Below, piece by piece: positions 1 through 11,092 of a DNA stretch of 64,000 bases; within the stretch, counting starts at the first letter, position 1, and the number at the start of each line of letters is the position of its first letter. Both the position numbers and the translations under genes were made by a program. The notes below the pieces were generated by a model. That model saw nothing but the letters and a program-made list of their open reading frames with translations. It searched no databases and was not told the origin of the DNA. The DNA lies in the NCBI GenBank assembly GCA_014825775.1, contig MVAQ01000018.1, positions 1-64,000 on the forward strand. Reading direction: 5' to 3'. This DNA is from Krasilnikovozyma curviuscula. Its lineage: Eukaryota; Basidiomycota; Tremellomycetes; Cystofilobasidiales; Mrakiaceae.

Positions 1-1555
1 CAACTTCCTCCGCATCCCCATCGTCCATCTTCTCTTTCTTAACTTTTGGCTTTGACTTCTTGTTCTTAACAACGGGCGACTCATCCTCGTCGTCTTCCTC
101 TTCAGGCTCATCCTTGATGGCTTTCTCAGTCTTGACACCCCCTGTCGCCTTGAGGAGGACGACGGCGTTACCGATTTCTCCTAAAGGTGTTCAAGACAGC
201 ACGATGGAACGCAGGCGAGGAGAGAAGAAGATGAGTAATAACGTAGTCAGTCAATGTGATCACACCTGGGGCGACTAGCAGATGAAGAAATCTAGTACAT
301 ACCTTCAGCACTGAATCTAACACCTTCCTTTGATACATCAATCTTGACGCTCTCACCGAGTGACATCAAGTCTCTGCATATCTTCTGGAACTCCGAAGAG
401 CTCATGCTGACGGTACAGGCATAAGGCGTATCGGGGATACCAAGGTGTTCCTGGTCGATATCCATCAGCTTCATCTCGTACTCTGCGACTCTGTCGGATT
501 CTGCGTTTTTATTTTATTTTTATTTATTAGCGGCGGCGCGAGGAAGGTGACGCGTTCAAGGAGCGAGCGAGGAGAAACGGCGAACAATTGGTAAAAGAAT
601 GAGAAGAGTCAGTTGGGATTCATAATGCCACACTGATGTGATTATACGGTGAATAAGGTGAGAGTGGTACTCACTTGCGTTTTCGAAGAGCAGAGTCAGC
701 AAGTCCGCGTTATCACTGGCCTTGAGGGTGATGATATCGCTGTCTTTGGCACACTTAAGGATCTTGGTGAGGGAAGCGAGCTGTCTCGAAATATAGAAGA
801 GAATGAAGAAGTGAGTCAGCTCATCGAACTTGAAAACGTCTCTGTACTCCAGCGGCGTGCAGAAGAAGGGCTGAAGCACCAGAATCGACAGCACAAAAAG
901 CCTTGCCTGTCTGGCTTGACCTGACTGGAAGGAGGCGTCCAAATTCTTCAAAAGCTGCGAAAGAAAAGATTCACTCACGTTCATTCCCAATGGCATATTT
1001 CTATCACATCTGTAGCTTTCGAAACCCTCGCTCTTGAGCTGAACAGAGACGAGAGCGACGTGAGAGTTGTCCATAGCTTGGAGACTCTATAGAGTTGTGC
1101 CATCACCAGGTCACAAAAGGAGGTGAATTTGACAAGGCAGCAAGTGGTCGAGTCCACGGACCAGGGCACACGGAAAAAATGGCGACGACCAGAACACCAA
1201 TCGAGTGACACCAAATAAAGAGAGGTAGATCCAAAATGGTATGCAGCAGTACATGAGTATGGGCAGGGAAGGGCAAAAAGACAAAGAGGAGCGTTTCAGT
1301 GCGACATTCGGTTTTCGCTTCACGTCCAGCGAGAAGCTCGTGCAGAATGTAAAGAAACGTACGATGCCCTCATCGTTACATTCGAAGTTGGCATCGGTAA
1401 CCAGCTCCTTGACAGCTACAGAATATGACCAGCCGAAGGAAAACGGGGTCAGTACAGCTGTAACGAAGACAGCACGGGCAGCTTGAGGACAGCAGAGACG
1501 TACCGTCGAGGAGCTTCTTGAGCAAGGAGGCTTCTTTCATTCGTGCTTCCAACAT
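1..1555 (-). CDS. POL30: PCNA, DNA polymerase sliding clamp (3' end outside window)
   Basis: Encodes the homotrimeric sliding clamp that tethers replicative polymerases and repair factors to DNA in the nucleus. The protein starts [16 protein letters not shown] at 1555 and runs through several short introns. Recognisable family blocks are [49 protein letters not shown], the EMKLMDID interdomain connector region and [20 protein letters not shown], which keeps the lysine equivalent to human K164 (SKEG). Exon 1 is 1555-1504, and a later exon ends at 303 with the next starting at 180. From about 140 down to 1 the protein departs from the family: after the [15 protein letters not shown] segment comes an acidic then lysine-rich stretch absent from human and budding-yeast PCNA. 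The stop codon is beyond position 1. It lies divergent from the Zn2Cys6 gene at 2233. Identity is sure; exon edges are approximate. Confidence 0.96.
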
Positions 1556-2232
1556 TTCGAGAGACTAAAGAGCGGTGGAACTGGGGAAAGATTCGAGGGT
1601 TAGGGCAGGTGGATCGTACTGGTTGGCTAACAAAGTGCCTACAAAAGATTCGAGGGCGACGCGCTCTCTCGACACGCGATGGCCCCCCGGAGTTTGAACT
1701 TTTTCCAGCTTTCTCAATATTTTTCCTAGTGGATCAGAGCAGCACAAATGAACAGTGATTCATGCGGTTGAGAAGAGATGGCTCATCTGACGAGACAGTG
1801 ACATCTTTGGCTGAGAGCGCCACCTGCTTCTGCTCTGCACTGGGGATAACACGAGGGCACTTCTTCTTTCTTGAGTGAGAGTTCTTTGGCTTACAATATA
1901 AATCAGAACTTTATCAACAATCAGACTGGGTACAAATCTTGGCTGATTCCGAAAAAAAAATATGTGAGAGGACTTCCGAGGCGACGCAGTGGGCTGGATG
2001 TCACCCTCTCCTCGCCGAGAAAGCGAGTCGCACCCTGCACTATTCTCATCCTCGGGTTGTGAAGGTGAGCTATTCAAGGCCTTACTAGCTTCTTTTGAAG
2101 TGTAGAGATAGTGATTGTCATATCTGATTAACTGTCGTTCGTTGTGTCCTTCTGTCCTCTCCCCCTCGATCCGAATCCTCCCCGGACAGAGGTTTTTTTC
2201 CTTCCTCGACGCTAGACAAACCTCGTCCCACC
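1556..2232. promoter_or_regulatory. Divergent intergenic region PCNA / Zn2Cys6 regulator, with two ACGCG cores
   Basis: This 0.68-kb gap separates two divergent genes and should hold both promoters. Two ACGCG cores lie at 1659-1663 and 1674-1678, about 100 bp upstream of the PCNA start codon. ACGCG is the core of the MluI cell-cycle box bound by MBF in ascomycete yeasts, and PCNA is a classical MBF target, so they are candidate G1/S elements by inference. Open frames here, including a 159-codon frame on the minus strand, show no family features and were not called. Confidence 0.4.
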
Positions 2233-4966
2233 ATGTCAAGCCTGAAGAGAAACAGAGAAACCGAAACAGATTCTAACAGCAGTAAACAGGTGAAGAAGTC
2301 GACCCGAGTCCAGTCGTGCTCAGCGTGTAGAAGAGCAAAATCGAAATGCGATGTCAAGCTGAGGGTTCCATGCTCCGGATGCTCACTCAAAGGTACCGAG
2401 GAGGCTTGTATTGCTGAGAATGGTGAGGCTTTGTCAATTGCTGGATCCCGGTGAGTAGCATCAGCTTCTCCATTCGAAGCAGAACGAGGGCGGCTTAACT
2501 TCGCCCGTTTGATTGGCCACAGGACGAACCACTACGACGTCTACATCCAAACTATAAGAAACTCTCTTACCCAGCTAGAAGGAGCTCTCAGATCTGCTAC
2601 ACATCAAACTGATGCTGCTCCCGTACGGGAAACAGAAGGACCGGCGACTAACTTCACGTCTCATTTCGCCGATATGGAAAGTGTCGACAAAGCTCTTGCT
2701 TTAGATGAAGGAGACATCTTTCCTCTAAGCACAAGTTTGGCTACTTCAGCTGCTGATGCAGAGAAGTTTGAGGGCTTCGAGAATGTGGGGCAGCCTTTCA
2801 TCGCCGTGAGCTCTTTACTGTCCATTCCTCGTTCCTTCATCGATTGCGTGCTGAATTATGGCAAGCTAGGATCAAACTTCGGCACATGTCGATCAGGAAA
2901 TAGCCTCATATCCAGCACTTCTTGGCGCTATCTGTATCAACCCTGCCCTCGCTAACACGAAACCTGACGTCGCTCAAGTCATTGACAAGTTCCTGCCTAG
3001 CTACGAAGCCGGTCTATACCTTCAAGGATTCTACAAGAAAATGTATCTCTCTGGTGGTTTGAACATTGAAGGGGCCGTCCCATTCAATGGCTCTTTTCCG
3101 CCGTCCTGGAAGGGTATGAATGACCGACATGCATTGCTCACCAACAAGGGTCTGCTCTTGCCCAAAGTTCTGATGATGTAGTAAGTACATGCTTTTGAGT
3201 GTCACGGGCACAAGGATGCTGACCTAGAGTTACCTCAGTGCATCTTCCATCCGCTCGATTCCATCTGTGACCGACGAAGACAACACAGTCGTCGCATCGC
3301 TCTGTCGATCATTCTCCTCTCACCTCAACCTGCCCGTCACCTCCATGCAGCTTGCTAACCACTTCTACTCCCTCGCGATGATTCTGTCCAACCAGATGCC
3401 GAGCGGAAGTAGTAATCGAAGCGTGCCGTGCGCCCGAGTCGCATTCGCCTCGACGTTAGACAGGGTCGATCTAACGCTCATGATCATGCAGTACTACGTC
3501 CTCCGACGAAGTAACAAGCATGATATTTGGCACAGTGAGTGATTTTGATCGCTAATACTGCGTCTTTTGATAGTGTGCTGATGCCTATACGTCTTTGCCA
3601 GTGTGCAACGACATGAGAGGCCATATTCTGGCTCTGGGGCTAAATCGTGATCCTTTGAAGCTCGCTTCCAACTTCAGCAAAGATGTTGCGATGGAAAGAA
3701 GGCTTCGGCTATGGAGTTTCATCACTTGCGATGCGTGGTGTTCATTCTACTTTGGTCGAGCGAGCGCTGTAGGTCCCTCTTTCTGTTGAGTCTGTCTTTC
3801 ATTTCTCACTTATCACTGTTGTTGCCAAAGTTTCCACCTCACATGTATGATGTCCCACCCCCTTCTCAAGATCCCCAGTCGCCCGAGTTCCTCCCTCAAC
3901 TATACCACGCCTTTGTCATCTGTCAAGAAATTTCTCATATTGTTCATGAAGCGCTCTCCTTCCCACCCAAAATCCTCGAAACAATGGATATAAGAGCATC
4001 TGCTGTCACCAGAGTTTTCTCCTCGATGATGCAGCAGATCAACATCTCACCGCATAACATTGCCCAAACACTAGCGACGGGAGCCAAAGAACAGCGTGCG
4101 AAGGCTCTCTTGCAGTTCTCGCACTACCTCGGCCACTTCCATATCTTGTTTCTCATCCACTCGCTGCCCCTGGCGCCTTTCCCGACAATGCTGCTGAGGG
4201 CGGAGAGGGACCCCATCGTGAAGAAGAACCTCACGCTCGTGATCCACTACATGAATGAATTCATGGACAACTTGGAGGTTGTTTTCAATAGCATGTACAA
4301 TCAGCCTGGAACAAAGGGTGCAATGAACTACATGAAGAAGATAGAAAATCTGAAATGGGTGTGAGTTCTCAACCAATCCTGCCTTTTATTTTTGCGGTGC
4401 CGCTTGAATGAAAGTTGACCTCCCATTCGATCCACATATCCAGGCCAGACCAGTTATTCCACTTCTACGTCTTCATATCCATCGTCCTGAATTCGATGCC
4501 GACGTCCCATCTTTTCCAGAACACCTCTGTCTCGCCATACCACTTGCTCCGCACACGCGTCCTTCGCGCATTTGAATTCCTCGAAATCATCACTCCTGTC
4601 GTCAACGACTACTCCGTCTTTACAACTGCAACGACCTCTACGAACAACGACCCAGAATCGACTGCTTCCGACTCGACGCCGAGTTCGTTCCAGGCGAACG
4701 TCACGACGCCGCCCGAAAACTGCACGGTTCAGCCCTGGTCCCACCCTCAGTTTCTACACGAGTTCGACTCGATTCTGGCCTTCTCAACGGGCGTCTTTGA
4801 TCTCGCTTCTGCGCTTCCCGACCAGCAGTTGGTGTACAACGAGGAAGCGGGCGGCTCGTCGGCCTACGGCGTTGGCGACTGGAACGGGAGTGAGAAGCTC
4901 GACCAGTGGTTGTTGGGCGAGATCAGCTTCGATGAGTTCATGGCGAATGGTGAATTTGAAGTGTAG
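2233..4966 (+). CDS. Zn2Cys6 fungal-specific transcription factor
   Basis: Likely nuclear transcriptional regulator. Exon 1 (2233 to about 2450) carries the binuclear zinc cluster with cysteines at residues 29, 32, 39, 47, 50 and 59 (CSACRRAKSKC then CSGC), preceded by a lysine/arginine-rich stretch. Later exons encode the middle homology region of fungal regulators: a block around 3270-3535 (SLCRSFSSHLNLPVTSMQLA), then RLRLWSFITCDAWCSFYFG at about 3700-3765, matching the usual R-RLW-x-D signature, followed by long helical segments to the stop at 4966. There are at least six introns. The acidic, polar C-terminus (GEISFDEFMANGEFEV) could serve as an activation region. It is followed in the same direction by an MFS transporter at 5961, a frequent regulator-transporter arrangement, but the target is not known. 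The regulated pathway cannot be told from sequence. Confidence 0.88.
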
Positions 4967-5960
4967 AGATTGACGTATGAAGATGATGGATTAGAGCAGG
5001 AAGCTGGAGACCAGCAGTCGCGAAGACCATTGACATCAGGGAATCTGGAACCTGGGAATGATGCGAGGACGTGGTTGCCGTCTAAAGCGCTCTCTCCGTT
5101 CTCCGTGAAAGTTTATATGACCTGACACTATGCCTTTCAGTAATGAGCTCCTTGTATTGGATCGAAAGTGGAGCGACTCTTCTGATCAGTCTGCACACTG
5201 TCGCCGCACTTCAGTGAAGGTGCCGTGTTCATTGGCCATCGCGCTCTTTGATCAGATCAAATGAGCTGGTACTGGTCTGTTGGCAATAGGCTGACTGATG
5301 ACGTGTGTTTTTTCTTCCTCATCGCCAGTTGAAGCCCAAGGAGCAGGAGAGAAAGCCCTGCAGTCAAACGGCGTAAATTTTCAATTAGGCTTTCCAACCC
5401 CCCACAGAGCAGCAAACCAGTGAGTAACCCTCCATATACAGGTCCACCCTGAACGGACTCGCTTCGACGAGCAGCTCCCTTAGCGACCTGCAGTCTGTGA
5501 CTCGACGAAGCTGAGGAGCGCATTGCCCCCGAGTTCACCGCCGAGGCGCGCGCATGTCTCATGCGAGCGTTCGATCCGCACGCGAAGCACTCGCCGCGCT
5601 GGTGTGCTTATCAGACGGTATGCCGTGAGCAGCTGAGTGCAGCCGACTGGTCTGCCGGGTGTCTGTGCACGGGCGTTGGGAGCGACCCACCAAGTCCTTG
5701 GACTTCCCGCCGGCACGCAGCGATCGAGCGCACCCATCTCCTCGGAGTTGGCGCGTGGCTCCGCGCACCTGCGTTTAGACCGCAGAGGCATCCCCGACTG
5801 ACAAAGAAAAACTTCCTGGGCTACAAAAGGGGCCGTGAACGTTGATTGCCCATCTCCTGCCTCCCCTCCCCCTTGCACCAAAGGTCAACAGACAGACAGA
5901 CAGTAAACAAAGGAATTCCCAGCCCGATCGGTGATCCTCATTAGTGACATCAGCACAATT
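4967..5960. promoter_or_regulatory. Intergenic region upstream of MFS gene, GC-rich island, CGG-N4-CCG site
   Basis: A 1-kb gap. The part from about 5450 to 5850 is visibly richer in G+C and CpG than its surroundings and is open for over 90 codons on both strands, without any recognisable domain. At 5616-5625 it contains CGGTATGCCG, an inverted pair of CGG triplets with a 4-nt spacer, the type of site bound by dimeric Zn2Cys6 proteins. I see no gene here; the most likely role is the promoter and 5' leader of the transporter at 5961. Confidence 0.35.
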
Positions 5961-8256
5961 ATGTCAACCGCCGCCGCAGAATCCAGGAAGGACGCTCCCT
6001 CCCCAACCCCTACGCTCGCTGGCACCGTCGACCCCGAGAAGCAGAAGGGCGACCATGGCCTGCACGAGTCCGACATCTCCTCAGCGAGGAAGTACTCGCT
6101 GCTTCGTGCGTGTGCCAGTTCCGAAAATTTTCCGAAGGAAACGTGTCGTGACTGATGTCGGGTTTTTTTATCTGTGATTTTTGTCTTTCTTTCTATTCTC
6201 AATTCTACGACCACAGTCATTTTCTCCATTGCCCAGCTGATCGACGTCATGATGGCGTCTTCGATGGTCCGTTCCTGCCCTCCTCATTATCTCGCGCTCG
6301 TTTTGATCTTTTTCTGTTTACTGATCCGACGACAACAACAACAACAACAACAACACAGATCATTGCCGCAACCTACGTGGCTGCAGACATCAACTTGAAC
6401 CTCTCTGAAGTCTCCTGGATCATCGTCGTCTACTCCATCACCTTCGCATCCTTCCTCCTCATCGCTGGACGGGTGTCTGACCTGTACTCGCCCAGCGTCT
6501 GCTTCGCCGGTGGTTTCTTGATTATGGGCATTCTCTCTCTCGTAAGCTCTGTGCCTCTTGTATCTCTCTTCGATGAAAGATCGCCGTCTGATTCACTCGT
6601 TGGTATGTGTGGTTGTTTCTAGGCAACGAGCTTCTGGTCTGAGAAGCATGGGTACGTCTTCGTTGCGCTCGCTCGGGTGTTGTTAAAAAAAAACCCCCCC
6701 GGCTATTTATCTGACCACAGTGTTGATTTATTTTTGTTGTTCTAGCTTCCTCATCTTCCGAGCATTGACCGGTATTGCTGGATCATTCACCATCCCTTCA
6801 GCCGTCCATATCATCTGTCACTTGTTCCCCGTCCAAAAAGACCAGGATCAGGCACTGTCTCTCTTTGGTCTTGCTGGTGCGATCGGAAATGTCATCGGTC
6901 TGGTCATTGCCGGTGCTTTGCTTGAAGCCTCTTGGAGATGGATCTTCCGGTCAGTCGAGAAGATTCTCATTACCTTTAAACTGCTTGCTTTCGATGATCA
7001 GGAACTCACTGAAGTCGCTTGTCTAGGTTCCTCTCCATCATCGCCATTCCACTTTCTGTAATGTGTTGGTTCATGGTTCCAACCATGGCTAAGACTGAGC
7101 ACAACGCCGCTGCGAAGGGTAAATGGAAGCGACTCGATCTCATCGGATGCTTCTGTATTCTCGGCGCACTCGTCCTCATCGTCCTCTCCATGACCAACGG
7201 AAACCTGAACGGTTTCACCACTGCTTCATTCATCGCGCCATTCGTCATCTCGATTGTCATGTTTGTATTGTTCTTCGTTTGGGAGTCGAGACTGGCAGAC
7301 AGCCACGCGTTGCTTCCAAACTGGGTAAGTGGTTTCTAGATGACTGTTTTCTGGCTCAATAAAAGCTGACACCTCGCTTGTTGTGTTTTAAAAGGTATGG
7401 TTATTGCCTAACCTCTTGCCATTGGTCCTCCTTGCCCCAATGTCATACATCTGGTGGTCGTCCTCAGGATACATGTACTCTCTCGTGCGTCTGCTTTCAT
7501 CTCTTAACAAACCCGTTCGCCAGTTCTAATCTTACCATCACGCCCCACCTCGTTACAGTACTATGAAGACGCGCTTCACTCCTCTCCGATCCTCGTTGCT
7601 GTTCGTCTTCTCCCACAGGGAGTCTCTGCCTTCATCGCAGGAGGTGTCATTGGCGGTGGCTTCCCAGGATTGCTCAAGACACGCATTCGTGAACTTGCCT
7701 CTGGCGCCGTCGTACTCATGTCGATCGGAACCATCTTGATGATCTTCTCCGACGGCGTGCTCTCTAACTACTGGAGATACTGCTTCCCGGGTTTCATTTT
7801 GGGCTCAGCTGGTGCTTGCATTTTGACGTTAACGACCAACATTGGAATCATCACTTCCTTGCCTCCTAAGTACGTTCTTCCTTTCTTCAACCAAGATCAT
7901 TTTCAGCACACTAACCCACGTACACTGCCCTACTCAGAATGGCTGGTATCGGAGGTGGTCTCTTCAACGTCGTCGCCCAGATGGGTCTTTCAGTTGGTCT
8001 TTCAGTCTTCACCGCTGTCTACCAATCCATCTCTGGACAAGACGTTCACAACTGGAAGGGCGCTCGAGGAGCCTTCTGGATCGTCTTCGCTCTTCCAATC
8101 TTCTTGCTCGTCATCCTTCTCGCTCGTGAGTACTTACTCAATGTCTTGGTCTGGTGTCTTACGTCTGACATTGCTTTGGAAATAGTCTTCCGCGCGAACG
8201 CCAAGATCCCAGAAAGCGCTGAAGCCGCTGCCGAAGAAGTTAGCGAAAGCCTCTAG
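5961..8256 (+). CDS. Major facilitator superfamily transporter (14-TM, DHA2-type)
   Basis: Predicted proton-coupled exporter or low-affinity permease in a cellular membrane. The N-terminus is a polar tail (MSTAAAESRKDAPSPTPT), followed by about 14 hydrophobic segments. Family signatures include GRVSDLYSPSVCFAGGF (motif A-like loop), FRALTGIAGSFTIPSAVH (third/fourth segments), GNVIGLVIAGALLEASW and RWIFR (motif C region), and late segments such as MAGIGGGLFNVVAQMGLSVG. The protein ends EAAAEEVSESL at 8256. The coding sequence is broken by about nine short introns; the intron ending at 6358 has an (ACA)n run next to its acceptor. It resembles fungal drug:H+ antiporters and the Atr1/Amf1-type group, but substrate cannot be inferred. 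It lies about 1 kb downstream of a Zn2Cys6 regulator in the same orientation. Confidence 0.9.
6332..6355 (+). repeat. (ACA)n microsatellite at an intron 3' end
   Basis: About eight ACA units sit directly before the CACAG acceptor of the second intron of the MFS gene, where a pyrimidine tract would normally be. Confidence 0.8.
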
Positions 8257-8520
8257 ACTCAACAAGAGCATTTCCTTTTTTCGACGCACGACACTCGTAA
8301 TGATACTGTACATAGTAGCGTTTTCACATTTATCTAGACCTTAATTTCCCTCCGGTAGAACTTTCTGCCATACAGCCACGTGTTATACTACTCACCAATC
8401 TATTAATCAAGTTTTGCAGCTGTCATTTTCTAGTAGAAGCAAGAAAATAACGTAGGCGGTACTTATATCAAGATCGTTAACAGTTCATCCAGTCATCAGA
8501 AACGATGCTCGTTTCGGTCA
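8257..8520. other. Convergent intergenic region
   Basis: This gap separates the stop codons of the MFS gene and the methyltransferase and should hold both polyadenylation regions. No gene or structured element was recognised. Confidence 0.5.
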
Positions 8521-9681
8521 TCAACTCTGTATCAGTATGCACAAATAGTTCTCCATCGTCTCTACGATCTCTTGTTTCTCATCCCCCTTCTCGACCCACA
8601 TCTGAACAAACTTTTCCTTCGCTTCATCCACCTGCTGCTGCGTCACCTTCCCCGCTCTGAGCGCGTCGCTGAAGGGGTTCATGTTGACGATCTTGAGCGT
8701 CTCTTCCCAAATCTTTGCTGCAGACTCTAGCGATGAAGAGACGGTCTCAGACTTGAGGATACCGGAAGAAGTGAGTGAAAAGAGTTTGAGCGACGGGAGG
8801 AATTGGTTGAGAAGGTCCGGGATAGCGGATTTGGACATGGTCCATCGTCGGTTGAAACGTGGACAAAGGTTATATTCTGCTGCTATGGCGGAGACGAGGA
8901 TGTTTCGTAGTGCAGAGGTCTCCTAGAAATGAGAGCGGTCGGGTGGAACGGTGGGTAAGCTCGACCACTGTGATACGACATGGAAATAGGGAAAGAGACC
9001 TACTGAGAGAACGTCAAATGCTATTTTTCCATTTTTCTTCAGTAGCATTTCCCAGTTCGACAGCGATTCAACAGGACGCAGAAATGCCATGGAAGATCCA
9101 CACACAATCAGATCAAACTTCTCAACTTTGTCACCCAATACCTTCGCTGGATTCTCTACATCACCCAACACAAACTCGATTTTGACACCCTGGTTTTGAC
9201 CGGTATCAGCCTTAGCCTTGGCAACCGCCAGCATCTCGTTGCTGATGTCCATTGAAGTGACTGAGCTTCCCTTCCCGACTTTCTCGCAGAGCCGAAAGGT
9301 GTTCAAGCCAGTTCCACAAGCCAGGTCAAGCACTCGGATATCCTTGTCCTTCTGCAGATTTAGGGAATCCACGACAAAAGATGCTAGCTTGTGGTGGAAT
9401 GTTGCCGTGTCGTACACTACAGCTCGAGCCGTATAGAACGCCTTGAGGGATTCAAGGTGGTTATCTTCTCGACAAGAGGGTATCATGATTGGAGCCGGAG
9501 ATGGTCTCAGCTTAGGGTATACAGTTGGAAATTGAAGGGGTGGAAGAGAGGACAATGGTTGCGGTCTCCTGCATTTGAGGTCTTGGTGGTTAGAAGCAGC
9601 TCTGCCATACCATCGAAAAGGTGGAACTCACTTGGGTCGATGACCTTCAAAACGCAAGCAGGTCGGCAGGACAGATGTCAT
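8521..9681 (-). CDS. Class I SAM-dependent methyltransferase
   Basis: Soluble methyltransferase of unknown substrate. Three exons are supported: MTSVLPTCLRFEGHRP from ATG 9681, a GTGAGT intron to about 9571, then the catalytic exon, then a C-terminal exon from about 8925. The Rossmann-fold motifs are clear: motif I VLDLACGTGLNTFRL, the acidic end of strand 2 in SVTSMDISNEMLAVA, motif II VEFVLGDV-like with FDLIVCGSSMAFL, and GKIAFDVL. The last exon reads ETSALRNILVSAIAAEYNL and is helical to the stop at 8521; its internal ATG at 8838 is not a separate gene, because the frame is open upstream to a good TCTAG acceptor. The upstream gap of 1.4 kb is shared with the kinase. It is like small-molecule methyltransferases (Methyltransf_11/25 group). 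Confidence 0.85.
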
Positions 9682-10475
9682 CTCAAATTCTTGTGACGGT
9701 TGAAAGGATATTTGGTGAGTAAAGCTGCGGAAACCAAGCAACCACGGTGAGTTGAGAGAGTCCGACAAACCAGGGGAAGCCGGTACACTGATTGTTTCAG
9801 GACTCAAAACAAAGTATTAGATACACCTTCAAATCATCGATCTCATAGAAAAAAACACAAATAACCAACCTTCCTAATTCTGTAAGAGAGTTTGGGGTCA
9901 ACTATGGAGAAGAATTTGAAAAATGAGTTGCAGAAATGATTTCATCACAGAGCGGGACTTCAGACAGAGCGCCTTGGTAGGGGAAGGAAATAGCTCAATG
10001 ACTCTTACTTCTCCAAGATTCCATATGTTCATTCCACATATATCTACCGTTGACCTTGGGTCATCAGGTGTCAAGCCCATTTCACAAGGAATTCGCGCAG
10101 TGCCAACATCAAGAGCTTGAGAGCTTAAAGGTTCAACTGGTAGTCCTCAAGGGGGGTGAAAAAGACATTAAGGTTCGTCTTTTTCTCGCTTACCAATTCG
10201 TGGCTCGGGATGGGAGGCTTTCGCTGCTTCTTGAGGTGAACAGATTACTTTTTGTACTTTTTGTGCTGTGTTCATTTTTTATATTTTCCATGTAGAAATA
10301 AAAGGTTGGAATCATTAGAAGGAGATCAGGTGTAATTTTATTGTCAGGAGGCTCAGCTCAGATCAAAGGTTGGAAAGCGAGGGTGCTGCCGAGAAGGAAT
10401 CTTTGAGCATGACACGGCAAACAGCGACTGGAGTCTCAAGTAATGGCATATATTCTTCTTTTTGAGCCTGACTGG

Positions 10476-10503
10476 GTTTCAAGACTTTTTAAAGTCTTGA
10501 AAC
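10476..10503. repeat. Perfect inverted repeat, 13-bp arms
   Basis: GTTTCAAGACTTT is followed by TT and its exact reverse complement. It lies mid-way between divergent genes and could form a cruciform or hairpin, or be a symmetric binding site. No coding context. Confidence 0.8.
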
Positions 10504-10820
10504 AATCCTAGCCTTCTCGTGATATATAATGAGTGAAGTCTCCCTCTCGCTACAATCGGCTCAGATCAAACCTTTGAAGCACCTAATCCCCACCAAAAAA
10601 AACTATTGGTATCCAATTTATTATTCTTCTGCGGTCAACCCTTCGCGGATGGATATACAGTGGGTGCGACGCGTTGTTGGGGGCGGCTTTGTGTTTTGAT
10701 TTCCTCTTTTCCCCTACACCCTTACTATATCCAATCTTCCACCACCATTACCAGTTCATCCTATATAAATTTGTATGCATAAATTATTGTTTAGTGTCTT
10801 TACTAAGCCAATGTTGGAGA

Positions 10821-10919
10821 ATGTCACCAACCACTCTTAAACATCACGCTTTGGGCACCTACTCGAAGCACTCCGCAAGACGCACTCCGCTGGACGTGTT
10901 CAACTTCGCCCGATCCTAA
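10821..10919 (+). other. Possible upstream open reading frame of the kinase gene
   Basis: A 32-codon frame beginning MSPTTLKHHALGTYSKHSA with an adenine at -3, ending 174 nt before the kinase start codon. Whether it lies in the transcript is not known. It could reduce translation of the kinase, or be chance. Confidence 0.3.
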
Positions 10920-11092
10920 AAAGTACACACCTGTTTCTTCACAACGACATTTTCAACCTGAGAAGCTCTTCAGCTTTTCGGGCTGGTTCACTCTCCAATC
11001 TCCCCTGTCATCAGACTTTCACCGTTTGTCTTCGCTTGCGTAACGTCCTTGTATTTCTTTTCAACTTGCTGGTGATAGAATATACCTCAACC

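Larger units (their letters stand above)
9682..11092. promoter_or_regulatory. Divergent intergenic region methyltransferase / kinase
   Basis: A 1.4-kb gap without a convincing gene. It holds a perfect inverted repeat at 10476-10503, a repeated GCTCAGATCAAA motif (near 10356 and 10558), and an AT-rich stretch just before the kinase leader. Two upstream open frames precede the kinase: a 9-codon frame at 10811 and a 32-codon frame at 10821-10919 with adenine at -3. Confidence 0.5.

Noticed and set aside
1760..2239. 159-codon open frame on the minus strand
   Set aside because: It overlaps the likely promoter of the Zn2Cys6 gene, has no domain or splice support, and reads as low-complexity sequence.
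8521..8838. Separate small gene starting MSKSAIPDLLNQ
   Set aside because: The frame is open upstream to a TCTAG acceptor and continues the methyltransferase; the ATG is internal.
9553..9555. Methyltransferase start at a TTG codon
   Set aside because: TTG is not a normal nuclear start; a first exon from ATG 9681 splices in frame.
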